A stretch of DNA of 6,812 nt from a bacterium (GTDB taxonomy: Bacteria; Planctomycetota; UBA11346), in assembly GCA_020049615.1 (NCBI GenBank), contig JAIFKN010000269.1:1-6812 (forward strand), in the 5' to 3' direction. Shown one piece after another: positions 1-6,812 of the stretch. The position numbers and the translations under genes are program-made. Numbering within the stretch: position 1 is the stretch's first letter; every line of letters starts with the position of its first letter. Below the pieces are notes generated by a model. The model saw nothing but the letters and a program-made list of their open reading frames with translations. It did no database searches and was not told the origin of the DNA.

Positions 1-249
1 TTCCTCAAATTCCTCCAGGGCATGGTGATCGAGGCGCAGGTCCAGCTCGGCGTGCTGCCGCATCCCATGACCGGCGAGCGGACCGTGAATCTCGCCTATG
101 CCCGAGCCACGGTGCAGATCGTCGAGATGTTGCGCGACAAGGCCCAGGGCAACCTGACCCCCGAGGAGGAGGACTACCTGCGCGGAGCGATCATGGGGCT
201 CAAGAACAGGCTCAAGCAGGCCGAGGATCAGGCGGAGTCGCTGCGGTAG
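1..249 (+). CDS. DUF1844 family protein, C-terminal part (5' truncated by window edge)
   Basis: Frame 1 is open from the first base and ends at TAG 247-249, giving 82 visible residues. The visible part begins FLKFLQGMVIEAQVQLG; the ATG at 22 is internal, because the upstream residues FLKFLQG belong to the same conserved block. The pattern (FL.FL....Q..v.LG..p.P.tGe..vNL..A...i.ml..K..GNLt.eEe..L) is that of the DUF1844 family, a short helical domain of unknown function found in several Gram-negative phyla. Visible hallmarks are LGVLPHPMTGERTVNLAYAR and KAQGNLTPEEEDYL, followed by a charged helical C-terminus rich in Lys, Glu and Gln. No membrane segment or catalytic motif is seen in the visible part. 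It converges on the minus-strand ABC exporter with 6 bp between stop codons. Family assignment is by remembered pattern; no function can be given. The true start lies outside the window. Confidence 0.85.
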   Translation, partial: FLKFLQGMVIEAQVQLGVLPHPMTGERTVNLAYARATVQIVEMLRDKAQGNLTPEEEDYLRGAIMGLKNRLKQAEDQAESLR

Positions 250-255
250 ACCGGG

Positions 256-2049
<1,794 letters not shown>

Positions 2050-2145
2050 GGCGGGGATGCTGGGATCGGCGCGGGGCGCGCCAGCGGACGTTGGCCGGCA
2101 GCCGGCGACCCTGGCCGTCCTGCGCCAGCCGCTACCCTCCCACCC
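2050..2145. promoter_or_regulatory. Divergent intergenic region between ABC exporter and ABC-2 permease
   Basis: These 96 bp separate the divergent starts at 2049 (-) and 2146 (+), so promoters for both genes must lie here or within the opposing coding sequences. The stretch is very GC-rich, with no AT-rich -10 element and no purine-rich Shine-Dalgarno upstream of either start. A short GC inverted repeat (GCCGGC A GCCGGC, near 2094-2106) is present but could be composition alone. The regulatory role is inferred only from gene orientation. Confidence 0.35.
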
Positions 2146-2922
2146 GTGCGGCTGGCCTTCGTCTTCTTCCTCACTTACCTGAAGCGGCGGCTGGCATATC
2201 GCGGCGACCTCTTCGTGCAGATGCTCGACGAACTGCTGCGCGGCGGCGTCGCCCTGGCCATGCTCGCGATCTACGCCAGCAAGACCGACAGCCTGGGCGG
2301 CTACACCCCGGATCAGCTGCTGTTCGTCCTCGGCTTCTCGCTGGTGCCGATCTCGCTGTTCCACTGCCTCTGCTCAAACCTCTACCAGTTCAATTCGCGC
2401 TACATCATCGATGGCAACCTGGACCGCGTGCTGCTGCGGCCCTACCCGGTCTTCCTGCAGATATGCTTCGACCGGCTGGCGATCGAGGACCTCTCCGGCG
2501 CCATCCTCGGCGCCGTGCTCATGGCCATCGCCGCGTCGCGTATCCCCGGCTTCGACCTCGGCCCGGCGCATCTCGCCATGCTCGCGGTGATGCTGCTGTC
2601 GGCGACCGCAGTGGTGGTGGGCGTGTTCGCCAGCTTCGCCTCGCTCGGCTTCTGGTTCGAGGACCGGGTCGGCATGATGCCCCCGGTCTACAATCTGATG
2701 GAGTTCGGGCGCTGGCCGGTCGGCCTGTATGCCCCCTGGTTGAAGCTGCTGGTCACCTGCATCATCCCCTTCTCCTTCGCCGGCTTCCTCCCCGCTTCGG
2801 TCTTCATCGGCGGGCCATGGTGGCCCCTGGCCGCCGCCCCAGCTGTGGCAATCGCCTCCCTCCTGGTCGCCAACCTGCTGTGGCGCATGGGATTGGCCCG
2901 CTACAACTCGGCCGGCAACTGA
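2146..2922 (+). CDS. ABC-2 type transporter permease (COG3694/DUF990-like)
   Basis: The 258-aa integral membrane protein has about six hydrophobic segments (roughly residues 30-43, 58-74, 112-130, 141-168, 198-222 and 226-246). Family-typical landmarks are an N-terminal YLKRRLAYRGDLFVQML amphipathic stretch, IDGNLDRVLLRPYP (88-101), EFGRWPVGLY (186-195) and IIPFSFAGFLPA (206-217). These match the uncharacterised ABC-2 permeases of COG3694 and COG4587. Such permeases normally form a complex with a separate ATPase (COG4586-type) and a second permease, usually encoded alongside; neither is in this window. The GTG at 2146 is chosen because the frame is open far upstream only as antisense of the exporter gene, no ATG, GTG or TTG occurs in the codons just before it, and it gives the expected MRLAFVFFLTYLKRR-type N-terminus. 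No Shine-Dalgarno is visible. The role (export of an unknown substrate) is inferred from family. Confidence 0.85.
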   Translation: MRLAFVFFLTYLKRRLAYRGDLFVQMLDELLRGGVALAMLAIYASKTDSLGGYTPDQLLFVLGFSLVPISLFHCLCSNLYQFNSRYIIDGNLDRVLLRPYPVFLQICFDRLAIEDLSGAILGAVLMAIAASRIPGFDLGPAHLAMLAVMLLSATAVVVGVFASFASLGFWFEDRVGMMPPVYNLMEFGRWPVGLYAPWLKLLVTCIIPFSFAGFLPASVFIGGPWWPLAAAPAVAIASLLVANLLWRMGLARYNSAGN

Positions 2923-2924
2923 AT

Positions 2925-2953
2925 GTGAACGGGCCCGCGCCCGGCGCGTTCAC
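2925..2953 (+). terminator. Inverted repeat after permease gene (hairpin or operator candidate)
   Basis: Perfect 7-bp arms GTGAACG (2925-2931) and CGTTCAC (2947-2953) enclose 15 very GC-rich bases that can pair further. It begins 2 bp after the permease stop codon and ends 27 bp before the next ATG. There is no T-run, so it is not a classic intrinsic terminator. A further GTTCAC copy occurs at 2959-2964, exactly 11 bp after the one at 2948-2953. An operator for the downstream gene is therefore equally possible. Function is inference. Confidence 0.35.
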
Positions 2954-2980
2954 CATCTGTTCACGAGCGGAGCAAATCCC

Positions 2981-4540
2981 ATGGCTGACGACACCACCCC
3001 CGACCAGGCACCGGCCCCAGCCAAGCCCAAGCGCGGCAAGCCGTGGGGTTATCTCGTCTTCGCCCTGCTGATCCTCGGCACGTTCCTGATCGCGGTGTTG
3101 AAACCCGACCTGACGCGCAGCCTGCTGGGCGGCGATCCGCCCAAGCCCGAATCCCCCGGCGACAGCCCGGCGGTGGCGGGCAACGTCGATGGCGGCGCCC
3201 TTGGCGAACGCGAAGCCGCAGCCGCGCTGGCCGATCTCGGCACCATCAACCTGGCCAAGCCGCCGCCCGTGGTGTCCAAGCCGGTGGTGGCCGGCCCGGT
3301 GGCCGGCCCGGTGGCCGGCGCCACCGATGAGGCGAAGGCGGCCCAGGTGCTTGCCGATGCCGAAGCGGCCTACAAGGCGATGAGCTGGGACAAGGCGGAG
3401 AGCCTCGCCCGCGGCATCGCCAGGCTGTCGGTCAAGCCGGCGACCCGTGACCGCGCCCACAGCATCGAGCGCGGCGCCCCAGCCCTCAAGCGGGTGTTCA
3501 AGGAACTCGACGAACGCGACGAACTGAGCCGCAACTATGAAACCCACCCCTCGCTGATCCGCCTGATCCGCGGCGGCAGCGAGACGCTGGCTGTGCCGAT
3601 CACGCAGATGGATCCCCCCTACAATCCGGTGGATGACAGCCCGGTCGCCTGGGTCCAGACGCAGCGCAAGGCCGGCAAGGTCATGCTGCTGGTCAAGGGC
3701 TCGAAGCAGTTCACCCCGGCCGAGATGGTGGTCGATGACTACGACATCCAGCCCGCCGACCTGAGTGCCGCGCGCGCCGCCGCGCAGCAGGCCTTGTCCA
3801 GCCGCGCCGCCCGCATCGAAGCCGACAAGAGCGTGCGGCGCGATGCTTTCGTCTGGTATGAACTGGGCAAGTACGCCTACCGCTTCCGCCTCGACGACCA
3901 GGTCGTGCGCCACCTCGACAAGGCCATCGACCTCGACCCCGATCTGGCGCGCAACGTCCGCGAGGCCAACGCCGGCATGCTGTTCGGTTCCCTGGTCATG
4001 CACAGCAAGAACGGCAACAAGCAGCAGGCCGCCGCCTTCATGGCCTCGATCGAGCGCCGCTTCAAGGATACCGATCAGGCCAAGCAGGCCCGGCTGTTCT
4101 ATGACGGCAAGCAGGCGGAGATGATCGCCGCGGCCAAGGATGCGGAGCGCCGCCAGCGCGAGGAGGCTGCCGCCCGCCTCGCCGCCAAGGTCGCCGACGC
4201 CAAGAAGCAGGGCGACGAGGAGAAGGCCAAGGCCATCGTCGCCGCCGCCGAAGAGGATGACCAGGAAGAGCTGGTCACCGACAGCGGACCGGTGGATGCC
4301 TCGGTCGCCTCGGCCCGCGGCTTGCGCGACAAGGGGCGCGATATCCTCGGCCAGGCGACCAACATGCCGGCGACCGACGAGCGCAACCACAAGTACGCCG
4401 AGGCTGCCAAGCTGCTCAAGCAGGCCAAGGAGCTCTACGCCAAGTACCTGGAGAAGAACAAGGCGGACAGCTCGGCCGAGGCCGAGATGATCGAGACGCA
4501 GAAGATGTGGTTCACCGCCAACAAGATGAAGACGCTGTAG
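2981..4540 (+). CDS. Membrane-anchored TPR-like helical protein of unknown function
   Basis: The 519-aa product has a short basic and Pro-rich N-terminus (KPKRGKPWG, 15-23), a single hydrophobic segment (about 23-40, WGYLVFALLILGTFLIAVL), and a Pro/Gly/Ala linker (about 50-112) containing VAGPVAGPVAG. A large helical, highly charged domain follows. Positive residues before the membrane segment predict N-terminus inside and the remaining ~475 residues in the periplasm or exoplasm. Residues about 284-321 (DAFVWYELGKYAYRFRLDDQVVRHLDKAIDLDP) read as a TPR unit; residues about 470-495 (KYAEAAKLLKQAKELYAKYL) look like another. Residues about 365-430 are Lys/Glu/Ala-rich and probably coiled coil. 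No catalytic motif is seen. ATG 2981 fits the anchor topology; upstream GCGGAGC is at best a weak Shine-Dalgarno. I do not recognise a named family. A scaffold or complex-assembly role is plausible for TPR proteins but is inference. Confidence 0.85.
   Translation: MADDTTPDQAPAPAKPKRGKPWGYLVFALLILGTFLIAVLKPDLTRSLLGGDPPKPESPGDSPAVAGNVDGGALGEREAAAALADLGTINLAKPPPVVSKPVVAGPVAGPVAGATDEAKAAQVLADAEAAYKAMSWDKAESLARGIARLSVKPATRDRAHSIERGAPALKRVFKELDERDELSRNYETHPSLIRLIRGGSETLAVPITQMDPPYNPVDDSPVAWVQTQRKAGKVMLLVKGSKQFTPAEMVVDDYDIQPADLSAARAAAQQALSSRAARIEADKSVRRDAFVWYELGKYAYRFRLDDQVVRHLDKAIDLDPDLARNVREANAGMLFGSLVMHSKNGNKQQAAAFMASIERRFKDTDQAKQARLFYDGKQAEMIAAAKDAERRQREEAAARLAAKVADAKKQGDEEKAKAIVAAAEEDDQEELVTDSGPVDASVASARGLRDKGRDILGQATNMPATDERNHKYAEAAKLLKQAKELYAKYLEKNKADSSAEAEMIETQKMWFTANKMKTL
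3287..3319 (+). repeat. 12-bp tandem repeat in linker (2.75 copies)
   Basis: The unit GTGGCCGGCCCG occurs at 3287-3298 and 3299-3310, then 9 bp of a third copy at 3311-3319. Copies are identical at base level and in frame, encoding VAGP-VAGP-VAG in the linker after the membrane anchor. Identity at silent positions suggests a recent slippage expansion, so linker length may vary between strains. Confidence 0.85.
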
Positions 4541-4563
4541 CCGCTCGATGCCAGCGGTCGAGC
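4541..4563 (+). terminator. Weak hairpin directly after the TPR-protein gene
   Basis: Just after the TAG at 4538-4540, GCTCGA (4543-4548) pairs with TCGAGC (4558-4563) across a 9-nt loop. An alternative stem, CCGCT (4541-4545) with AGCGG (4553-4557), competes with it. No T-run follows. It may be part of a transcription end or RNA 3' processing structure together with the stronger inverted repeat at 4580-4599, but this is not shown by the sequence. Confidence 0.25.
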
Positions 4564-4579
4564 TGAGGCAGGGTCCAAG

Positions 4580-4599
4580 TGAACTGGCAGGCCAGTTCA
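4580..4599. promoter_or_regulatory. Perfect 9-bp inverted repeat upstream of scpA (operator or hairpin)
   Basis: TGAACTGGC (4580-4588) and GCCAGTTCA (4591-4599) are perfect reverse complements separated by AG, a 20-bp dyad. As RNA it would form an 8-bp stem with a 4-nt loop; as DNA the symmetry is that of a dimeric repressor site. It lies 40 bp after the TPR-gene stop and 128 bp before the scpA ATG. No T-run follows, which argues against a simple intrinsic terminator. Its outer bases (GTGAAC from 4579) resemble the arms at 2925-2953, so one protein might bind both; that is inference. Confidence 0.5.
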
Positions 4600-4727
4600 G
4601 CGATAGGCCATGTCGTGCTGGTCCATCTCCATGCAGTGGGGCCTGATACTAGGCGTTCTGGGCACGGAAGGGCTGGCGCCAATCAACCCCTGGTGGCAAT
4701 GCGCGGCGATGGATTAGCCTCCCGGCC

Positions 4728-6812
4728 ATGCCCGAGGGCCAGGACGCGACTGCTCCGCCCGCGCAACCGGGCGAGGAAACGGCGCCAGCCGGCGACCTCG
4801 GCATCACCGTGGCGCTCGAGCAGTTCAGCGGGCCGATGGACCTGCTGCTCTACCTCGTGCGCCGGGCCGAGGTCGACATCAAGGACCTGCCGGTCACCAC
4901 CATCGCCGACCAGTTCGCCGCCTGGGTGTCGGCGGCCGCCGGCACCACCATCGACCTCGAGGCCGCCGGCGATTTCGTGGTCATGGCCGCGACCCTGCTC
5001 GAGATCAAGGCGCGCATGGTCGCGCCGCCGCCGGAGGGGACCGAGGTCGCCGACGATGGCGAGGACGAGTTCGATCCGCGCGCGGGACTGATCCGCAAGC
5101 TGCTCATCTACCGCGCTGCCAAGGAGGCGGCCTTCGACCTCGACCGGCGCGAGGATCAGCGCCGGCTGCGCCGACACCGCGGCCACCGCGAGGTCGTGCC
5201 CGACGACGCCGCCGAGGTCGACGCCTGGGAGCTGAAGGACGTCGGCGCCGGCACCCTGGCCAACCTGTGGTTCGACCTGCTCAAGCGCATCGACGGCCTC
5301 GGGCCGCGCACCGTGCTGGTCGACGACATGCCGATGGGCGTGCGCATGGCGCAGGTGGTCGAGGACATGCGCAACCGCGGTGAAGGCCGCCTGTCGGAGC
5401 TCTTCGCCATCGACAGCGGGCCGGTGGCGCGGGTCGGCATCGTCATGGCGGTGCTCGAATGCACCCGCCAGCGCCTGCTGCGGGTCAACCAGAACGAGCA
5501 GTATGGCGACGTGCTCATCCGCTTCCGCGCCGAGGACGACCGCGCCATCACCGCCGGCGACCCCGGCCCGCCCGAGCAGCTGCCCAAGCGCCAGCGCCGG
5601 CCGCCGCTGGTGACCTGGAACGGCACGCCGGCCCAAACCGAGGGCGAGGACGGCGAGGCGCTTGAGGAGCCGCCCGAGAACGAAGAGCAGCGCTTCCTGC
5701 GCGAGCTGGAATCGACGGTCGGCGTCGAACGGTTGCTCTCCCGTGCCGCCGATCTCGAGCAGGGCTTCATCGGCTGGTGGGAGGATACCCATCCGGGCGA
5801 GCCGCTGCCGCCGGGCGTGGTCAAGCCGGAACCGCCGCCACCGCCGCCACCGGTCGTCGAAGCCAAGCCGGAGCCTCCGCCCAGACCGAAGCGCCAGCCG
5901 AAGCCGCCCGTCGTGCCGGAGACGGCCGTTGTGCCGGTCGTCGCCGCGGAGACGCCTGCAGTACCAGTTGCGGAGGCGCCGGGCCAGGCGGTAGCCGCCG
6001 CCATCCAACCGGAAGCTGTCCCAGCCCAGCCGACCGTACCGGATCCCAGCCCGGCCGAGCCGCCGTCCGTTCCGCAGCCTGCCCCGGATGCAACTGCCGT
6101 GGTCTCGGAGGTCCCGCCGCCCGTCGCGGCGCCATCCGTGCCGGATCCTGCCCAGGTGGCGCCGGTCCCCATCCCCGAACCGCACGCCGTTTCCGCCGCG
6201 GCACCCAGCTTCGCGGTCGTGCCGCTGCCCGCTGCGCCTCCAGACCCCGAAGCGGCCCTGGGACCAACGAGCTCCAGTTCGTCGGAGGTGGAAGCTGCCA
6301 GCGAGTCCGAGCCTGCGCCGGCAGCCGCCGAGCCGCCAACGACCCTCCCCGGACCGCGGGCTTCAGCCCGCGACGAGGCGGCGCCTGCACCTGAGGTGCA
6401 GCCGATCAGCCAGATCGAAACCATCCCGCCAGTCGCCAGTGTCGAGCCGCCAGCGCCCAGCGTCGAGCCGCCAGCGCCCAGTGTCGAGCCGCCAGGGCCC
6501 AGTGTCGAGCCGCCTGTGGCCAGTGTCGAGCCGTCGGTCGCCAGCGTCGAGCCGCCAGCGCCCAGCGTCGAGCCGCCAGTGGCCAGTGCGCCGGTGGTCG
6601 CCAGTACAGCTCCGACCGCCGACGAGCTGGAGCTCGTCGGTCCCAGGGCCGCACCGCCGCCGGATCCGGATCCGCCGCCGCCGCCCGCGACGACCGCCAA
6701 CACCCCGCCCACCCCAGCCGCACCCGCCACAACCCCGAGCCAGCCCAGCAAGTCCACCCCGATGTCCCGCCCCCGCCACCTCAAGCTCGCCGCGCTGGCC
6801 GCCCTCTGGGCG
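4728..6812 (+). CDS. scpA: ScpA, kleisin subunit of SMC-ScpAB condensin, with giant Pro/Ala-rich tail (3' truncated by window edge)
   Basis: ScpA bridges the SMC dimer and recruits ScpB in chromosome compaction and segregation. The frame is open for 695 codons to the window edge. The N-terminal SMC-binding part is clear: FSGPMDLLLYLV (33-44), VDIKDLPVTTIADQ (49-62) and GDFVVMAATLLEIKARMV (81-98). So is the C-terminal winged-helix part, about 220-267 (RLSELFAIDSG...VGIVMAVLECTRQRLLRVNQNEQYGDVLIRFR), which binds the other SMC head. An in-frame TAG at 4650-4652, with no ATG, GTG or TTG between, fixes the start at ATG 4728; there is no Shine-Dalgarno. Usual ScpA ends near here (about 240-280 aa). 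This one continues with an acidic part containing GFIGWWEDTHPGEPLPPG (346-363), then Pro/Ala/Val/Glu-rich low complexity from about 360, including (SVEPPAP)n at 569-617. The edge cuts it at a basic-hydrophobic segment, RPRHLKLAALAALWA (681-695). Core identity is firm; the tail function is unknown. Confidence 0.92.
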   Translation, partial: MPEGQDATAPPAQPGEETAPAGDLGITVALEQFSGPMDLLLYLVRRAEVDIKDLPVTTIADQFAAWVSAAAGTTIDLEAAGDFVVMAATLLEIKARMVAPPPEGTEVADDGEDEFDPRAGLIRKLLIYRAAKEAAFDLDRREDQRRLRRHRGHREVVPDDAAEVDAWELKDVGAGTLANLWFDLLKRIDGLGPRTVLVDDMPMGVRMAQVVEDMRNRGEGRLSELFAIDSGPVARVGIVMAVLECTRQRLLRVNQNEQYGDVLIRFRAEDDRAITAGDPGPPEQLPKRQRRPPLVTWNGTPAQTEGEDGEALEEPPENEEQRFLRELESTVGVERLLSRAADLEQGFIGWWEDTHPGEPLPPGVVKPEPPPPPPPVVEAKPEPPPRPKRQPKPPVVPETAVVPVVAAETPAVPVAEAPGQAVAAAIQPEAVPAQPTVPDPSPAEPPSVPQPAPDATAVVSEVPPPVAAPSVPDPAQVAPVPIPEPHAVSAAAPSFAVVPLPAAPPDPEAALGPTSSSSSEVEAASESEPAPAAAEPPTTLPGPRASARDEAAPAPEVQPISQIETIPPVASVEPPAPSVEPPAPSVEPPGPSVEPPVASVEPSVASVEPPAPSVEPPVASAPVVASTAPTADELELVGPRAAPPPDPDPPPPPATTANTPPTPAAPATTPSQPSKSTPMSRPRHLKLAALAALWA
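6252..6285 (+). repeat. Left arm of long inverted repeat in the scpA tail
   Basis: This 34-bp stretch matches the reverse complement of 6619-6652 at 32 positions; mismatches are at 6266 and 6278. Continuing to 6289 (partner 6615) gives 35/38. It encodes AALGPTSSSSS of the tail. Both mismatches lie at third codon positions and are silent in both arms. Its centre is an imperfect dyad, CCAACGAGCT CC AGTTCGTCGG in form, with two mismatches against the perfect dyad in the right arm. Confidence 0.9.
6355..6372. repeat. REP-like perfect palindrome inside the scpA tail
   Basis: CGCGGGCT (6355-6362) and AGCCCGCG (6365-6372) are perfect 8-bp reverse complements separated by TC. It is read in frame as part of GPRASARD, an Arg-containing island in an otherwise Arg-poor Pro/Ala-rich tail. 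The shape (GC-rich stem, CTTCAG-like centre) resembles dispersed REP-type palindromes of GC-rich bacteria; whether it is repeated in this genome cannot be seen here. Confidence 0.6.
6432..6578 (+). repeat. 21-bp tandem repeat, seven units, encoding (V/A/G)(A/P)SVEPP
   Basis: Seven contiguous 21-bp units start at 6432, 6453, 6474, 6495, 6516, 6537 and 6558; a degenerate eighth (VASAPVV) follows at 6579-6599. Encoded units are VASVEPP, APSVEPP, APSVEPP, GPSVEPP, VASVEPS, VASVEPP and APSVEPP. Within the SVEPP core only silent changes (AGC/AGT, CCA/CCT) and one Pro-to-Ser change are seen, while the first two residues vary. This is a low-complexity, probably extended spacer with one Glu per seven residues. 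Copy number is likely to vary between strains. Confidence 0.92.
6619..6652 (-). repeat. Right arm of long inverted repeat, containing a perfect dyad
   Basis: This is the inverted partner of 6252-6285, 32/34 identical; 333 bp lie between the arms. It encodes DELELVGPRAA on the plus strand. Positions 6619-6640 form a perfect dyad: CCGACGAGCT, centre GG, AGCTCGTCGG. The dyad extended by TCCCAGGGCC is what the two arms share. I found no third copy of the dyad elsewhere in the window. Confidence 0.9.

Larger units (their letters stand above)
4541..4727. other. Intergenic region upstream of scpA
   Basis: These 187 bp hold the two inverted repeats listed separately and presumably the scpA promoter. 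The only -10-like hexamer I noticed is GATACT at 4645-4650 (4 of 6 consensus bases), and it has no recognisable -35 at the right spacing, so I do not call a promoter. An 8-bp palindrome TGGCGCCA lies at 4674-4681. Short open frames here lack any coding character. Confidence 0.5.

Noticed and set aside
2050..2364. N-terminal extension of the ABC exporter to an upstream ATG at 2364
   Set aside because: The extra 105 residues are antisense to the permease, charged and Gln-rich, and have no exporter character; the ATG at 2049 gives a normal-length protein.
2804..4390. 528-residue minus-strand open frame opposite the TPR protein
   Set aside because: Shadow of the plus-strand gene; Gly/Leu/His-rich with no coherent domain, whereas the plus-strand frame has an anchor and TPR-like helices.
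4645..4650. Possible -10 element GATACT upstream of scpA
   Set aside because: Only 4 of 6 consensus bases and no -35-like hexamer 16-18 bp upstream; chance matches of this quality are common.
4683..6185. 500-residue minus-strand open frame opposite scpA
   Set aside because: Antisense to the conserved ScpA core; Arg/Gly/Asp-rich shadow composition.
6252..6652. Terminal inverted repeats of a small insertion sequence or MITE
   Set aside because: No flanking direct duplication was found and the interior is in-frame Pro/Glu repeat continuous in style with the surrounding tail, so a mobile-element call is not supported.
5156..6784. Long minus-strand open frame, Gly/Ser/Thr-rich with GGSTLGA repeats, opposite scpA
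   Set aside because: It runs antisense through the conserved ScpA winged-helix core and has no recognisable domain; its repeats are the reverse reading of the 21-bp array. GC-rich DNA keeps such shadow frames open. I use it only to note that the inverted orientation would stay readable.

Overview
The window is uniformly GC-rich and densely coding, with five protein genes and no RNA genes, insertion sequences or CRISPR arrays. Four of the five starts (all except the one cut by the left edge) lack a convincing Shine-Dalgarno sequence. With a DUF1844 protein, a COG3694-type ABC-2 permease and a Pro/Ala-rich extended ScpA, this suggests a high-GC Gram-negative-type bacterium. The planctomycete/PVC group is my best guess, but it is an inference from general character and not from any marker gene.

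Layout, left to right: (1) the C-terminal 82 codons of a DUF1844 protein (+), cut by the left edge. (2) A 597-aa half-size ABC exporter on the minus strand, converging on DUF1844 with only 6 bp between stop codons. (3) A divergent 96-bp gap, then a 258-aa ABC-2 type permease (+) of the COG3694/DUF990 kind, starting at a GTG. (4) A 519-aa protein (+) with one N-terminal membrane anchor and a TPR-like helical body, no recognised family. (5) A 187-bp gap carrying two inverted repeats, then scpA (+), the kleisin of the SMC-ScpAB condensin complex. Its 240-residue core is normal, but it is followed by at least 428 further residues, mostly Pro/Ala/Val/Glu-rich, and is still open at the right edge.

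The two transporter genes may share a bidirectional promoter region, but they belong to different ABC classes and need not work together. The anchored TPR protein and ScpA follow on the same strand, separated by hairpins.

The most unusual structure is inside the scpA tail. A 34-bp element (6252-6285) recurs in inverted orientation (6619-6652) with 32/34 matches. Both mismatches fall at silent third codon positions. The arms lie in such a phase that inverting the 333 bp between them would preserve an open frame and exchange an SVEPPAP-type repeat for a GGSTLGA-type repeat. One arm is built on a perfect 10+2+10 dyad, and another perfect dyad (8+2+8) lies between the arms. Whether inversion ever happens cannot be told from this sequence; no recombinase gene is visible here.
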